A stretch of 64,000 nt of DNA from an uncultured Collinsella sp. (GTDB lineage: Bacteria > Actinomycetota > Coriobacteriia > Coriobacteriales > Coriobacteriaceae). Under the pieces are notes generated by a model. The model was not told the DNA's origin. It saw nothing but the letters and a program-made list of their open reading frames with translations, and did no database searches. Positions 7,746 to 16,220 of the stretch are shown in pieces. The stretch's first letter is position 1, and every line of letters begins with the position of its first letter. The position numbers and the translations under genes were made by a program. The stretch spans positions 221,636-285,635 of the forward strand of contig UQIH01000001.1 of the NCBI GenBank assembly GCA_900541145.1. The letters run 5' to 3'.

Positions 7746-8828
7746 TTACCAGATGCTCGGCCAGAGACCAAGCGGGCCAGCGCCCAGGATGCCAAGGACA
7801 AAGAGCAGGAGAATGCCCTTGGTCGGGGTCCAGCTGTGCTTAGCGAACATGTAGTAAAGCAGCAGCGTAAGCATAAGCGGGACGAGCTTCGGGACGATGG
7901 TGTTGAGGGTGTCGGCAACAGAGAAGTTGACCGGATCCTCGGTAACGGTGCCGTAGGTCACGGACTCCATGCCGTTGCCCAAATCGGTGACGCCGCACTC
8001 GACAGCGTTGCCGTCGGCATCGGAAGCGGTAAGGGCGTTGCCATCCTTATCGGTCATGGCGATGGTACCGGCCTCAGCGGTCTCGGTATCGATGCCCTCC
8101 ATACCGGTGAAGTTCTCGGCCTCCTTCTCGGAGACAATCACGGTAGTAGCGGAGAGGCCGCGGGTGGTGCCGTTGGGGATCTGGAGGTTGATCTGGGTGC
8201 CACCCATGGTGACGACCAGGCAACCAACGACGAAGACGCCCATGATGGAAGCGGCACGCGTGAAGGCCTGCATGTTGGCGGTCAGAGCGTCAATAGCGCT
8301 GGTGCCAAGCTTGTAGGACCAGTTCATGAGCCAGAAGCGCAGAGCGAACTGAACGGCGTTGAAGATCACCAGGAAGATGATCGGCGCAGCGGCGTTGCCG
8401 TTGATGGCCATGTTGGAGGTGATGCCGGCCGTGATAGGCACGAGCGTCAGCCAGAACAGGGCGTCACCGATACCACCGAGCGGGCCCATTGCGGCGACGC
8501 GGACGGCGCGGATCGTGGGGATGTCAACCTTGTTCTGCTCGAGCGAAAGCACGATGCCCATAACAAAGGTGACGAGGAACGGGTGGGTGTTGAAGAACTC
8601 CAGGTTGTGGCTCATGGAAGCCGCGAGGTCGTTCTTGTTGGTGTGGATCTTCTCCAGACCGGGGATGATGGAGTAGAGCCAGCCAGCGGCCTGCATACGC
8701 TCGTAGTTGAACGAGGCCTGCAGGAAGCAGGAGCGCCAAGCCATCTTGTTGAGGGTCTTCTGGTCGAGCTGCGGAGCAGGAGTGAGATCCTCGTAGTGCT
8801 CCGGGATCACATACTCATTAGATGCCAT
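7746..8828 (-). CDS. PTS mannose-family IID component with enlarged loop
   Basis: A membrane component of 360 residues that with IIC forms the sugar channel. The N-terminal half is typical (QASFNYERMQAAG, then the GPLGGIGDALFW segment near residue 120), and hydrophobic segments close the C-terminus (LGLWPSIW). Between TM segments, about residues 195-275, there is a polar stretch of roughly 80 residues where E. coli ManZ has a short loop. The ATG at 8828 lies behind GGAGGTGA and overlaps the IIC stop, indicating coupling. Specificity for GalNAc or a related sugar is inferred from neighbours. Confidence 0.92.
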   Translation of the reverse strand: MASNEYVIPEHYEDLTPAPQLDQKTLNKMAWRSCFLQASFNYERMQAAGWLYSIIPGLEKIHTNKNDLAASMSHNLEFFNTHPFLVTFVMGIVLSLEQNKVDIPTIRAVRVAAMGPLGGIGDALFWLTLVPITAGITSNMAINGNAAAPIIFLVIFNAVQFALRFWLMNWSYKLGTSAIDALTANMQAFTRAASIMGVFVVGCLVVTMGGTQINLQIPNGTTRGLSATTVIVSEKEAENFTGMEGIDTETAEAGTIAMTDKDGNALTASDADGNAVECGVTDLGNGMESVTYGTVTEDPVNFSVADTLNTIVPKLVPLMLTLLLYYMFAKHSWTPTKGILLLFVLGILGAGPLGLWPSIW

Positions 8829-9618
8829 CTTCGAAGTCACCTCCGTCAGAAACAGCTGCACCCTTCAGCTCGGTCTGCTGCTGGAAGTCCCAGAAAGCGA
8901 TGCCGAAGCCGATGAGAGCGAGGATGAGCAGAGCAGGGGTTGCCAGCGAATCGTTGGCAACGGTGATGAGCGCGAGGCCAAAGCCCATGAGGAAGAAGCC
9001 CCACATATCGCGGTTCATCATAACCTTGAGCAGGACGGCGAAGCCGACGAAGCGCATCATGCCGCCTGCAGCGGACAGACCGGTCTGCAGCCAAGTCGGG
9101 ATGGCGGAAGCGATGGTCTGACCAATGGTAGCGCCAGCGATGAAGAACAGGGTGACGACGACAGCGAAGATCAGGCCGAGCAGAGCCATGGCGAAGTAGT
9201 TCAGGCGCTCGATGCCCTTGGTGTCCGCGTTGTGAGCCATGTTATCGGCCGTGGACATAAGCGGGGACATAAGCGTGAAGACCAGGGTAACGCCAAGCTG
9301 GCCAAGCAGAGCGAACGGAATAGCGAGGCCGACTGCCGCGTTGGGCTCGAGGCCCGTGGCGATAGCGAGAATGGCTGCCATGATGCCGCCGATGACGGCG
9401 TTAGGCGGCTGAGCGCCTCCGATCGGCATGTTGCCGATCGTCATGAGCTGATAGGTACCACCCACGAGAAGACCGGTGTTGAGGTCGCCAAGGATAAGAC
9501 CGATGACGGCGCCGGTGACGATGGGCTGATAGAGAGACTCGAGGAAATCAAACTGGTCGATTGCCGCGATGAACGTAACAACGAAGACCAGAGCGATCTG
9601 GATGATCGAGTATTCCAT
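8818..9618 (-). CDS. PTS mannose-family IIC component
   Basis: A polytopic membrane protein of 266 residues. The segment VGGTYQLMTIGNMPIGGAQPP is the conserved IIC signature that lines the sugar path. About eight hydrophobic stretches follow. GAAAGGAGGAGC precedes the ATG. It overlaps the IID start by 11 bases and pairs with IID in the membrane. Its length matches family members. Confidence 0.95.
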   Translation of the reverse strand: MEYSIIQIALVFVVTFIAAIDQFDFLESLYQPIVTGAVIGLILGDLNTGLLVGGTYQLMTIGNMPIGGAQPPNAVIGGIMAAILAIATGLEPNAAVGLAIPFALLGQLGVTLVFTLMSPLMSTADNMAHNADTKGIERLNYFAMALLGLIFAVVVTLFFIAGATIGQTIASAIPTWLQTGLSAAGGMMRFVGFAVLLKVMMNRDMWGFFLMGFGLALITVANDSLATPALLILALIGFGIAFWDFQQQTELKGAAVSDGGDFEDGI

Positions 9619-9708
9619 CTTGCTCCTCCTTTCAAAATGAATGTACGCACTTTGGATATCACGTACAGAACGTCAGGGTTTCACTCCTGACAACGTGGAT
9701 CACGAGGA

Positions 9709-10191
9709 TTACGAGAAGAGCTTGCTCGTGTCCTCAACAGGCGTGCTCGGAACGCGCCTGATCTCCAACTCCACCCCCAATTCCTGCAGCTCTTTAAACG
9801 CAGCGACATCCTCGTCGTTAACTGCGACGGAGGTGGCGACTTGGCGCTTTCCTTCCGACATGTGCATGTTGCCGATGTTTACCTTCTTTATAGGCACACC
9901 GCCCTTGACGAGCGTAAGCACGTCTTCCGGTGTTTCGGCCACGATGAAGATCTTCTGGCGCGGGCTCGCCTTGCCAATGACGTCGATGGTCTTCTGCAGG
10001 GAGAAGAAACGCGTAGCGACGCCGGCGGGAGCGGCCATCTTCATGAGGTTCTGGCGCATGGTGTTGGACGCCACGTCGTCGTTGGCGACGAGGATGAGGT
10101 TGGAGCCCAGAGTGGAGTTCCACTGGGTGGCAACCTGACCATGAACCAGTCGGTTATCGATGCGGGTAAGAAGAATGTTGGGTTCTGCCAT
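9709..10191 (-). CDS. PTS mannose-family IIB component
   Basis: A cytoplasmic phosphocarrier of 160 residues. RIDNRLVHGQV places the phosphorylated His at residue 17. It takes phosphate from IIA and hands it to the sugar entering through IIC/IID. GAAAGGAAGC precedes the ATG. The gene at the left edge of the window is its paralogue but has Tyr instead of this His, which makes this copy the likely working one. Confidence 0.95.
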   Translation of the reverse strand: MAEPNILLTRIDNRLVHGQVATQWNSTLGSNLILVANDDVASNTMRQNLMKMAAPAGVATRFFSLQKTIDVIGKASPRQKIFIVAETPEDVLTLVKGGVPIKKVNIGNMHMSEGKRQVATSVAVNDEDVAAFKELQELGVELEIRRVPSTPVEDTSKLFS

Positions 10192-10227
10192 GTTGATCAG
10201 CTTCCTTTCGATATTTGCTGACGACAG

Positions 10228-10509
10228 TTACTTGATCTCCTGAATCGCGTAACGCGAAACATCTACGACGGCTCCGGATCGGACTTTGATCTGGACCTTC
10301 TCGCCTTCGAAGCCTTTGACGGTTCCGTAGATACCGCCGGCGAAAAGAACCTCCTGACCCGGCTTGAGCTCGGTGTGCAGCTCCTTGAAGTACTTCTGCT
10401 TCTTCTTCATGTTGATTTGCGACCAGATGGTGTAAATCAAGCCCATGATGACAAGCAGGCCTAAAAGGGCGACCGAGGAGCTCAGGACGTTGGCTCCGAA
10501 ATCGGCCAT
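10228..10509 (-). CDS. YajC-like small membrane protein in the PTS operon
   Basis: A 93-residue protein with one N-terminal TM helix (about 10-30), the basic MKKKQKYFKEL stretch, and a C-terminal KPGQEVLFAGGIYGTVKGF segment typical of YajC. The genuine YajC works with SecDF, but no sec genes are near. YajC-like genes inside mannose-family PTS operons are known, for example in the streptococcal hyaluronan operon, so this is probably a PTS-associated paralogue. Its ATG overlaps the IIA stop as TAATG, so translation is probably coupled. Confidence 0.88.
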   Translation of the reverse strand: MADFGANVLSSSVALLGLLVIMGLIYTIWSQINMKKKQKYFKELHTELKPGQEVLFAGGIYGTVKGFEGEKVQIKVRSGAVVDVSRYAIQEIK

Positions 10510-10952
10510 TAAATGCCGTCCTCGTCGCCGAAGATATCCTCTTCCTCGGAGCCGGCAACGGATGCGACCGTCTGGGCGGTGACGCCCGTCTGGCCAACGG
10601 TCACGGCCTGCTCGCCAAGCTCGGCGAGCGTGGCATTGCCGCGGAGGAACAGAAGCTCAATAACCATGGGAAGGTTGGTGCCAGTCAGAACCTCGACGTT
10701 GTCGACATCCTGGGCAATCATCATCGACTGGTTGAACGGGGTGCCGCCAAGCAGGTCGGTAAAGACAAGCACGCCATCGCACTCCTCGCGCATGGCGGTA
10801 ATAGCGGCGCGGAGATCCTCACCGTAGGATGCGGCCTGGTCGCCCTCAAAAGGAACGACGGTAAAAGCAGGCTGGTCGCCGGCAACCATAGCGATAGCGC
10901 TTGCAAGACCGGGTGCGAACTGTCCATGACCGGTAAGAATAAAGCCAACCAT
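10509..10952 (-). CDS. PTS mannose-family IIA component
   Basis: A 147-residue EIIA-Man-type protein. ILTGHGQFAPG places the phosphorylated His at residue 9, and FTDLLGGTPFNQS is the second family signature. It accepts phosphate from HPr and passes it to IIB. It is the first gene of the operon and lies behind the regulatory region that carries the candidate repressor site. The C-terminal 15 residues are acidic. Confidence 0.95.
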   Translation of the reverse strand: MVGFILTGHGQFAPGLASAIAMVAGDQPAFTVVPFEGDQAASYGEDLRAAITAMREECDGVLVFTDLLGGTPFNQSMMIAQDVDNVEVLTGTNLPMVIELLFLRGNATLAELGEQAVTVGQTGVTAQTVASVAGSEEEDIFGDEDGI

Positions 10953-11052
10953 TCAAATTTCCCTTCCGAAGGTGTGTACGATCTGAGTCCGATGATTTTC
11001 GGAAGCCAGCGGGCGCTCGCCCTTAAAGCTTCTTAGAAAGCGTTCTTTGAAG

Positions 11053-11104
11053 ACCAGTGGTTTCTAAACTGGTAGTAACCACGTGACGTATTGTTGTCAC
11101 TATA
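11053..11104 (-). promoter_or_regulatory. PTS operon promoter region with second candidate AgaR operator
   Basis: CTGGT-AGTA-ACCAC at 11069-11082 differs by one base from the palindrome upstream of agaS. Minus-strand TATAGT at 11099-11104 would start transcription near 11092, placing the site just downstream of the start, a typical repressor position. ACCAGT at 11053-11058 forms a further inverted pair with ACTGGT at 11068-11073. I see no convincing -35 box. Confidence 0.62.
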
Positions 11105-11407
11105 TCACCCCAGAAGAGGTCGCTTTCGTTGATTCATACGGTAAAACGTTTTTGCACCGCTCACGGTGATAAATCGACCGTTTACCGGTCGTTAACACTT
11201 CTACCTGCGGTTTTGAAACCGTTTCGAAATGCTTTGGCAAAAAATCTGATCTTTTCCTGTGTCTAAACAACGTAGGGCGGCTAAAAATAGCGTGTAGAAA
11301 AATTGCAGGTCATTGTGAAGATATGTGAATTGGTCTTTTTGACTTAATACCAGTTAGAACCAGTTTTGAGATTATCGGTGAACGGTAGTTTTCGACCGTT
11401 CACCGGT
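11105..11407. promoter_or_regulatory. Gene-free regulatory region with a cluster of palindromes
   Basis: No gene is supported between 10953 and 11581. The region is AT-richer than its surroundings and holds three perfect inverted repeats with ACCG/CGGT cores: CACCG-N4-CGGTG at 11155-11168, CGACCG-N5-CGGTCG at 11175-11191, and an 11-bp arm pair (CGGTGAACGGT) at 11376-11405. It also has two direct ACCAGTT copies at 11349-11365. None is followed by a T-run, so binding sites for a sugar-responsive regulator are likelier than terminators. Confidence 0.55.
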
Positions 11408-11502
11408 TACTTGCAATCGTTTGCAGCTGTTTTCCCATATGAATTAGGGGAACCCGATGGAGCATTGTGCGGGCTCGAGGCCTACCCCAGTGGTTTCGGT
11501 AA

Positions 11503-11540
11503 CAAAAAGCCCGCTAGAACGTTGTCCGTTCTAGCGGGCT
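11503..11540 (-). terminator. Terminator of the gene at 11582-12676
   Basis: A perfect 14-bp stem AGCCCGCTAGAACG/CGTTCTAGCGGGCT with a five-base loop is followed on the minus strand by TTTTTGTT. Confidence 0.93.
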
Positions 11541-11581
11541 TAATCAGGTGATCGGTTAACGCGCAGTAGTGCAGGCAAACC

Positions 11582-12676
11582 TTACGCAAACAGGCCGTAG
11601 ATGCTGATGTTGGCCTTGGCATACAGGCCGTTAGCATACTCGGTCCACTTGGAGCTGGCGCTCGAAGCCTGCGAAGAGTACTGCTGGTAGGCGGTGTAAT
11701 AGGCGGTCATGGCCTGCTTGTAGGTAGCGCTATCAGCCGTAAAGGCATCGTCAGCGAAGGCCTTAGCGTAGGTGCTATCGGCGTCCTTCCAGGTGCCCTT
11801 TTCGCTATCCCACTCGTCGCCGGCAAGTTTGATGATGTAATCGGCGTAGTCCTTGCTCGCGGTCTCCTCGTTGCCGTCAGCAGGCTCGGTCGGGGCGGTC
11901 GGCATGCTTGCGGAGCTATCGCCCACCTTCTTCTTGTAGAGCTTCTGCAGCGTCGCGGACTGGCGGACGATCTGCTTGGCCTGGTCCTTGGACACGCCAT
12001 ACTGCGTGGCCATGGTCTTGTAGTCCGAAGTGCCGATGGATTCCTCGGCGTACTGCTTCATCTCCTTAGAGGAGACGGTAATGCCCTCGTCCTCGGCAGC
12101 GTCGAGCAGGATCTTGTTGCGCACGTAGGACAGGATGACGTCGGCAGAAGGAGCGGTGTAGTTGCCATCGCTATCCTTGACGGTGTCGAGGCTGTACTGG
12201 CTCTCGATGGCCTCGCGCGCGGTGATGTCGCTCTTCTTGCCGTTGTAGCTATAGCTTGCCACGGTCGAATCGAGCTGGTCCTCGGTCAGGGTCGACGAGC
12301 CGACACCCTTGCCGCCAAAGCCGCCATTGCCAATAAAGAAGCCGACCACGGCGGCGATCACGACGGCAACCACAAAGGCGGCAATCATCGTCTTCTTGTG
12401 CCTGGATGCATGGTCGTCTTCATCGGAACCCAGAATATCGTCGTCCTCATCCTGGGCCTCGGGCATCAGATTCTCGTCAGCGGCATCCGCGGCAATCTGA
12501 GCCTCCAGTCGGGCGTCCTCCCCCTCGGCCGTCGTGCCGGCGGCAATGTGCTCGGCAGACGTACCGGCGACCAGATCGATCTTCTCGTCCTCGTCACCGT
12601 CGGGGCCTTCGCCGCGCTCGATGATCTGGATGCCGTCGATCTCGTCCTTCTCGTCCTTCTTTTGAATCAGACCCAT
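11582..12676 (-). CDS. Membrane-anchored protein with SurA-N-like extracytoplasmic region
   Basis: A 364-residue protein: an acidic cytoplasmic N-terminus (1-92), one TM helix (about 95-117, with AAFVVAVVIAAVVGFFIG), then about 245 extracytoplasmic residues. The outer part has a pattern reminiscent of SurA/PrsA N-terminal chaperone domains (VRNKILLDAAEDEGITVS, then a QYGVSKDQAKQIVR stretch). No parvulin isomerase domain follows. AAGGAG precedes the ATG. A secreted-protein folding role is a guess from this resemblance only. Confidence 0.8.
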   Translation of the reverse strand: MGLIQKKDEKDEIDGIQIIERGEGPDGDEDEKIDLVAGTSAEHIAAGTTAEGEDARLEAQIAADAADENLMPEAQDEDDDILGSDEDDHASRHKKTMIAAFVVAVVIAAVVGFFIGNGGFGGKGVGSSTLTEDQLDSTVASYSYNGKKSDITAREAIESQYSLDTVKDSDGNYTAPSADVILSYVRNKILLDAAEDEGITVSSKEMKQYAEESIGTSDYKTMATQYGVSKDQAKQIVRQSATLQKLYKKKVGDSSASMPTAPTEPADGNEETASKDYADYIIKLAGDEWDSEKGTWKDADSTYAKAFADDAFTADSATYKQAMTAYYTAYQQYSSQASSASSKWTEYANGLYAKANISIYGLFA

Positions 12677-12714
12677 ATCAGTTACTCCTTGTTAGGAAAC
12701 ATAGTCTTCAATAG

Positions 12715-12743
12715 AATACGCCCGACAGAGTGCCGGGCGTATT
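12715..12743 (-). terminator. Hairpin, probable terminator of icd
   Basis: A 10-bp perfect stem AATACGCCCG/CGGGCGTATT lies between icd and the downstream gene. The following minus-strand sequence TCTATTG is only weakly T-rich. Confidence 0.6.
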
Positions 12744-12802
12744 GATTCTTAGGTTATACGCAAACACTTAAGTACTATTTAGGCGTTTGCAGCCTGCATG
12801 TC

Positions 12803-13888
12803 TTAGGCCAGGTGCGCGATAACGGCATCGGCAAAGGCCTGCGTGCCCACGGCGCCCTCGACGGAGCCGGTCTGGGCACGACATACGTCGCCGGTAACCT
12901 GCTTACCCTCGTCGAGCGTGGCGGACACGGCGGCGCGGATACGATTGGCCGCATCGTTCTCGCCCAGATGATCGAGCATCATAGCCGCAGACAGAATCTC
13001 GGCCGTGGGGTTGGCGATATCCTGGCCAGCGATATCGGGCGCGGAGCCATGCGTTGCCTCGAAGATGGCGCAGTCGGCACCGATGTTGGAGCCGGGGGCC
13101 ATACCCAGGCCACCTACCAGGCCGGCGCACAGGTCGCTGACGATATCGCCGTACAGGTTGGGCAGCACCAGGACATCGAAGTCGTTGGGGTTCTGGACCA
13201 GGCCCATGCAGGTGGCGTCGACGATCTTGTCGTTGAACTCAATATCGGGATAGTTGGCGGCCACCTCGCGCGCAACGCGCAGGAACAGGCCATCGGTCGC
13301 CTTCATAATGTTGGCCTTGTGCACGGCCGTCACCTTTTTACGGCCGCAGCGGCGGGCGTACTCAAAGGCGTACTCCACAATGCGGCGGCTCTTGGCGATG
13401 GAGATGGGCTTAATTGAGATGGCGGAATCGGCGGCGAAGGTCTTCTGACCCGAGCGCTCGACAAGCTGTGAGAGCTCCTCGACCTCGGCAGCGCCCTCAT
13501 CGAACTCGATCCCGGCGTAGAGGTCCTCGGTGTTCTCACGCACGATGACCAGGTCGACGTCGCGGAAGCGCGAGCCGTCGCCCGGCTGCGACAGGCAGGG
13601 GCGCACGCAGGCGTACAGGTCGAAGTGCTTGCGCAGGGCCACGTTAACGCTGCGGAAACCCGTGCCGACCGGCGTGGTGATGGGGCCCTTGATGGCAACC
13701 TTGGTCTCGGCGACCGCATCGAGCACGTGCTGGGGCAGCGGCGTGCCAAACTCGTCCATGACGCCGGCACCTGCCTCCTGGACGTTCCAGTTGATCTGGA
13801 CACCGGTGGCCTCGACCACGCGGCGCATGGCCTGCGTAATCTCGGGACCGATACCGTCACCGGGAATCAGGACTACATCGTGCGCCAT
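12803..13888 (-). CDS. icd: NAD-type isocitrate dehydrogenase
   Basis: A 361-residue member of the isocitrate/isopropylmalate dehydrogenase family. IPGDGIGPEIT opens the protein, VRENTEDLYAGIE is the isocitrate-binding signature that separates ICDH from IPMDH, and HKANIMKATDGLF carries the catalytic Lys region. The size and sequence style fit the short NAD-linked enzymes. It makes 2-oxoglutarate. It sits 6 bases downstream of the HEAT-like gene, the last gene of a four-gene operon. Confidence 0.92.
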   Translation of the reverse strand: MAHDVVLIPGDGIGPEITQAMRRVVEATGVQINWNVQEAGAGVMDEFGTPLPQHVLDAVAETKVAIKGPITTPVGTGFRSVNVALRKHFDLYACVRPCLSQPGDGSRFRDVDLVIVRENTEDLYAGIEFDEGAAEVEELSQLVERSGQKTFAADSAISIKPISIAKSRRIVEYAFEYARRCGRKKVTAVHKANIMKATDGLFLRVAREVAANYPDIEFNDKIVDATCMGLVQNPNDFDVLVLPNLYGDIVSDLCAGLVGGLGMAPGSNIGADCAIFEATHGSAPDIAGQDIANPTAEILSAAMMLDHLGENDAANRIRAAVSATLDEGKQVTGDVCRAQTGSVEGAVGTQAFADAVIAHLA

Positions 13889-13894
13889 AATCTG

Positions 13895-14593
13895 TTACTC
13901 CTCGTCTTCGGCGTCGTCAGATTTTTTAACGCTAGCACGCTTCTTCTTTTTGGAGAGATCCAGGCCAAAACGTTTAACAAGCATTTCGCAAATCTCGCTC
14001 GAACGGGCCTTGAGATAGCTGCCCTTGCCGTTCTCGGCGTCGAACTTAAGGCGCAGCGCAAGCTTCTCGGCGACCTCGGCGTCGATCTCGCCCTGGCCAA
14101 ACTCGTACAGGCAACCGAGCATATCGCGATACTCAAGGTCGCCGTGGTAGCACTGGATGGCCTCGTCTAGGATGGGCCAAGCCTCGCGTGAACGCTCAGC
14201 ACTCGTGGCGCCCCACACGCACAGCAGGCGGAAGGCGGCATAGCGCAGCGTGGAGGAAATCTCGTCGAACAGTGCGGTCTCGGCGCCCTCAAAGGCATCG
14301 CCCAGCTGCTCGGGGCAGGTGGTGGCGAGCGCCGTCAGGGCATCGAGGGCCTCCCAGCGGGTCTGAGCCTCGGGGCGGTCGAGCGCCTCGATCAGCGCGG
14401 GCACGCAGGGCACCACGCGCTGCGGATCGCGCTCGGCAAGCAGGTGCAGCACGCGGGCGGCAAACTGGCGGATACGGCGCGTGGGGCAGCCGAGCTCCTG
14501 GACCAGGCGGTCGACGGCATTCTCGTTCTCCTCTGCCAGCTGAAGCTGTGCCAGCTCCTCGTCGGTGAGCTGTTCGTCTTTGTTTTCTGCCAT
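13895..14593 (-). CDS. HEAT-repeat-like protein
   Basis: A soluble protein of 232 residues rich in paired helices, for example RIRQFAARVLHLLAERDPQ, LIEALDRPEAQTRWEALDAL and a similar third unit, as expected of HEAT/ARM repeats. The C-terminus is strongly basic then acidic (KKKKRASVKKSDDAEDEE). Such proteins scaffold other proteins; no partner is evident. It is tightly packed between a small membrane protein and icd. Confidence 0.8.
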   Translation of the reverse strand: MAENKDEQLTDEELAQLQLAEENENAVDRLVQELGCPTRRIRQFAARVLHLLAERDPQRVVPCVPALIEALDRPEAQTRWEALDALTALATTCPEQLGDAFEGAETALFDEISSTLRYAAFRLLCVWGATSAERSREAWPILDEAIQCYHGDLEYRDMLGCLYEFGQGEIDAEVAEKLALRLKFDAENGKGSYLKARSSEICEMLVKRFGLDLSKKKKRASVKKSDDAEDEE

Positions 14594-14608
14594 AGTTACC
14601 TCTTTTTA

Positions 14609-15037
14609 CTATTTCTTAGCGTGCTTGCCAGCACCCTTGCTGTCATCGGTGACCGAGATGAGCTGTCGGTCGGCAGCGCCATTACGACGCGCACGGCGGC
14701 GTTCCTCGGCATCGCCCGCGTCGGCGGCGGCGCGGTGTGCCTTGTTGACGTTAAAGACCTCGTCGTGCTTGCGCCACGGACCGACGGACTCGCCAAAGCT
14801 CATCTTAAGGCCGGCGATAAAGCCGCCGAGCCAGCCGATCGGCGCAAACTGCACCAGCGGGAACAGCGAGAACACCCAGGTCAGCAGGACGACTGCCGCA
14901 GCTCCCGCAAAGTTGGCAATCCAGTAGTCGCGCTTGGTGATGACGCGCTTTTCGCACGCCCACTGGCCGCACAAAAAGCCGATGTAGACCGCAAAGAGAA
15001 AGAGCACCAGCGCAAGCACCACGAACGTCAAGCTCAT
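14609..15037 (-). CDS. Small membrane protein
   Basis: A 142-residue protein with two or three hydrophobic segments in the first 80 residues and a basic, Ala-rich cytoplasmic tail. I do not recognise a family. The ATG at 15037 follows GGGGAGTAGCGCC. The start lies only 5 bases past the stop of the upstream dehydrogenase, so it is probably cotranscribed with it and with the genes down to icd. Confidence 0.75.
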   Translation of the reverse strand: MSLTFVVLALVLFLFAVYIGFLCGQWACEKRVITKRDYWIANFAGAAAVVLLTWVFSLFPLVQFAPIGWLGGFIAGLKMSFGESVGPWRKHDEVFNVNKAHRAAADAGDAEERRRARRNGAADRQLISVTDDSKGAGKHAKK

Positions 15038-15042
15038 AGGCG

Positions 15043-16122
15043 CTACTCCCCGTGATGGTGGCCGCAGCAGCACTCGTGGCCGTCGTCATGACCGTGACCG
15101 CCGCAGCACTCGTGGTCCTCGCCATGGTGGTGTCCACAACCGCACTCGTGGTCGTCGCCACGCTCGCCGCAACCGCAGCCTTCCTCGTGAGCACCGTGCT
15201 CCTCGGGACGATACTGCGACCAGTCCAGACCGGCGGCGATGGCATCGGCCTCCTCCTTATAGAGGACCGTGACGGCCTGGGTGCCCAGCTTGGCACCACC
15301 GATGGCATCGAGCATGTCGTAGAGCGTAAAGGCCACGTCGGCGCCGGGCAGCGCAAGCTCACGGTCGTCGGCATAGGCGAGCGCCAAGCGCAGGTCCTTA
15401 ATGAAGTGCTCGACCATAAAGCCGGGCTTGTAGTCGCCGTCGAGCGCCTTGGGCGCCAGGCTCTCCATGGCGCCGGACTTGCCGGTGCCACCCAGGATCA
15501 TCTGACGGGTCTTCTCAAGATCAAGGCCGCTCAGCTCGGCAAACGCCAGCGCGTCTGCCATGCCGACCATGCAGGCGCCCAGCGACACCTGGTTGGCGAG
15601 CTTGGCAGCCTGGCCCTTGCCGGCGCCGTCGAAGCAGCAGATGGTTGCCGCAAAGGTGGCAAGGATGTCGCGGACCGGCGCGATGTCGTTCTCGGTAGCG
15701 CCCACGATAGCCGTGAGCGTACCGGCGATAGCGCCCGACTCGCCGCCGGTGACGGGGCAGTCAAACGCCATGCGACCAGAAACCTGGGCGGCCTCGGCAA
15801 TGTCACGGGCGAGCTCGGGCGAGCTCGTGGTGAGGTCGATCAAGACCGCGCCGGGCTTAGTGCACGCGAGCAGGCCGTCGCCCGCCAGGTAGAGCTCCTC
15901 GACCTCGGAGGGATAGCCCACCATGGTAAAGACGACGTCGGCGTTCGCCACGGCATCTGCCGGCGTATCGGCCCAGACAGCGCCGCGCTCGATAAGCGCG
16001 GCGGCCTTGGACTTGGTGCGGTTGTTGACCGTGACGGGATAGCCGGCATCCAGGATGTGGCCGGCGATGGGGGCACCCATGATTCCGGTGCCGATAAATG
16101 CGACGGAGAGCTTGTTTGCCAT
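15043..16122 (-). CDS. 3-hydroxyisobutyrate/tartronate-semialdehyde reductase family protein with Cys/His-rich tail
   Basis: The first 305 residues are a complete GarR/MmsB-type dehydrogenase: GTGIMGAPIAGHI binds NAD(P), FDCPVTGGESGA is the substrate loop, and GKGQAAKLANQ carries the catalytic Lys. The last 50 or so residues are unlike the family: repeated CGCG, HECGCGHHHG, HECCGGHGHD and HECCCGHHHG units, a likely metal-binding tail. The reading frame is open through the tail and ends just before the next gene, so it is probably real. The substrate is unknown. Confidence 0.9.
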   Translation of the reverse strand: MANKLSVAFIGTGIMGAPIAGHILDAGYPVTVNNRTKSKAAALIERGAVWADTPADAVANADVVFTMVGYPSEVEELYLAGDGLLACTKPGAVLIDLTTSSPELARDIAEAAQVSGRMAFDCPVTGGESGAIAGTLTAIVGATENDIAPVRDILATFAATICCFDGAGKGQAAKLANQVSLGACMVGMADALAFAELSGLDLEKTRQMILGGTGKSGAMESLAPKALDGDYKPGFMVEHFIKDLRLALAYADDRELALPGADVAFTLYDMLDAIGGAKLGTQAVTVLYKEEADAIAAGLDWSQYRPEEHGAHEEGCGCGERGDDHECGCGHHHGEDHECCGGHGHDDGHECCCGHHHGE

Positions 16123-16220
16123 GAAACCTTTCCTTTTGGGTTGGGTGTTGTTACCAGGTTAAATACTCGGTGCCAGCGTTTGGGCTGTGAGTCGAGGGCG
16201 ATTACGGACGCAGCGCTTGC

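Noticed and set aside
16151..16160. TTACCAGGTT as a third repressor half-site
   Set aside because: No partner half at the right spacing and the neighbouring genes are not sugar genes.
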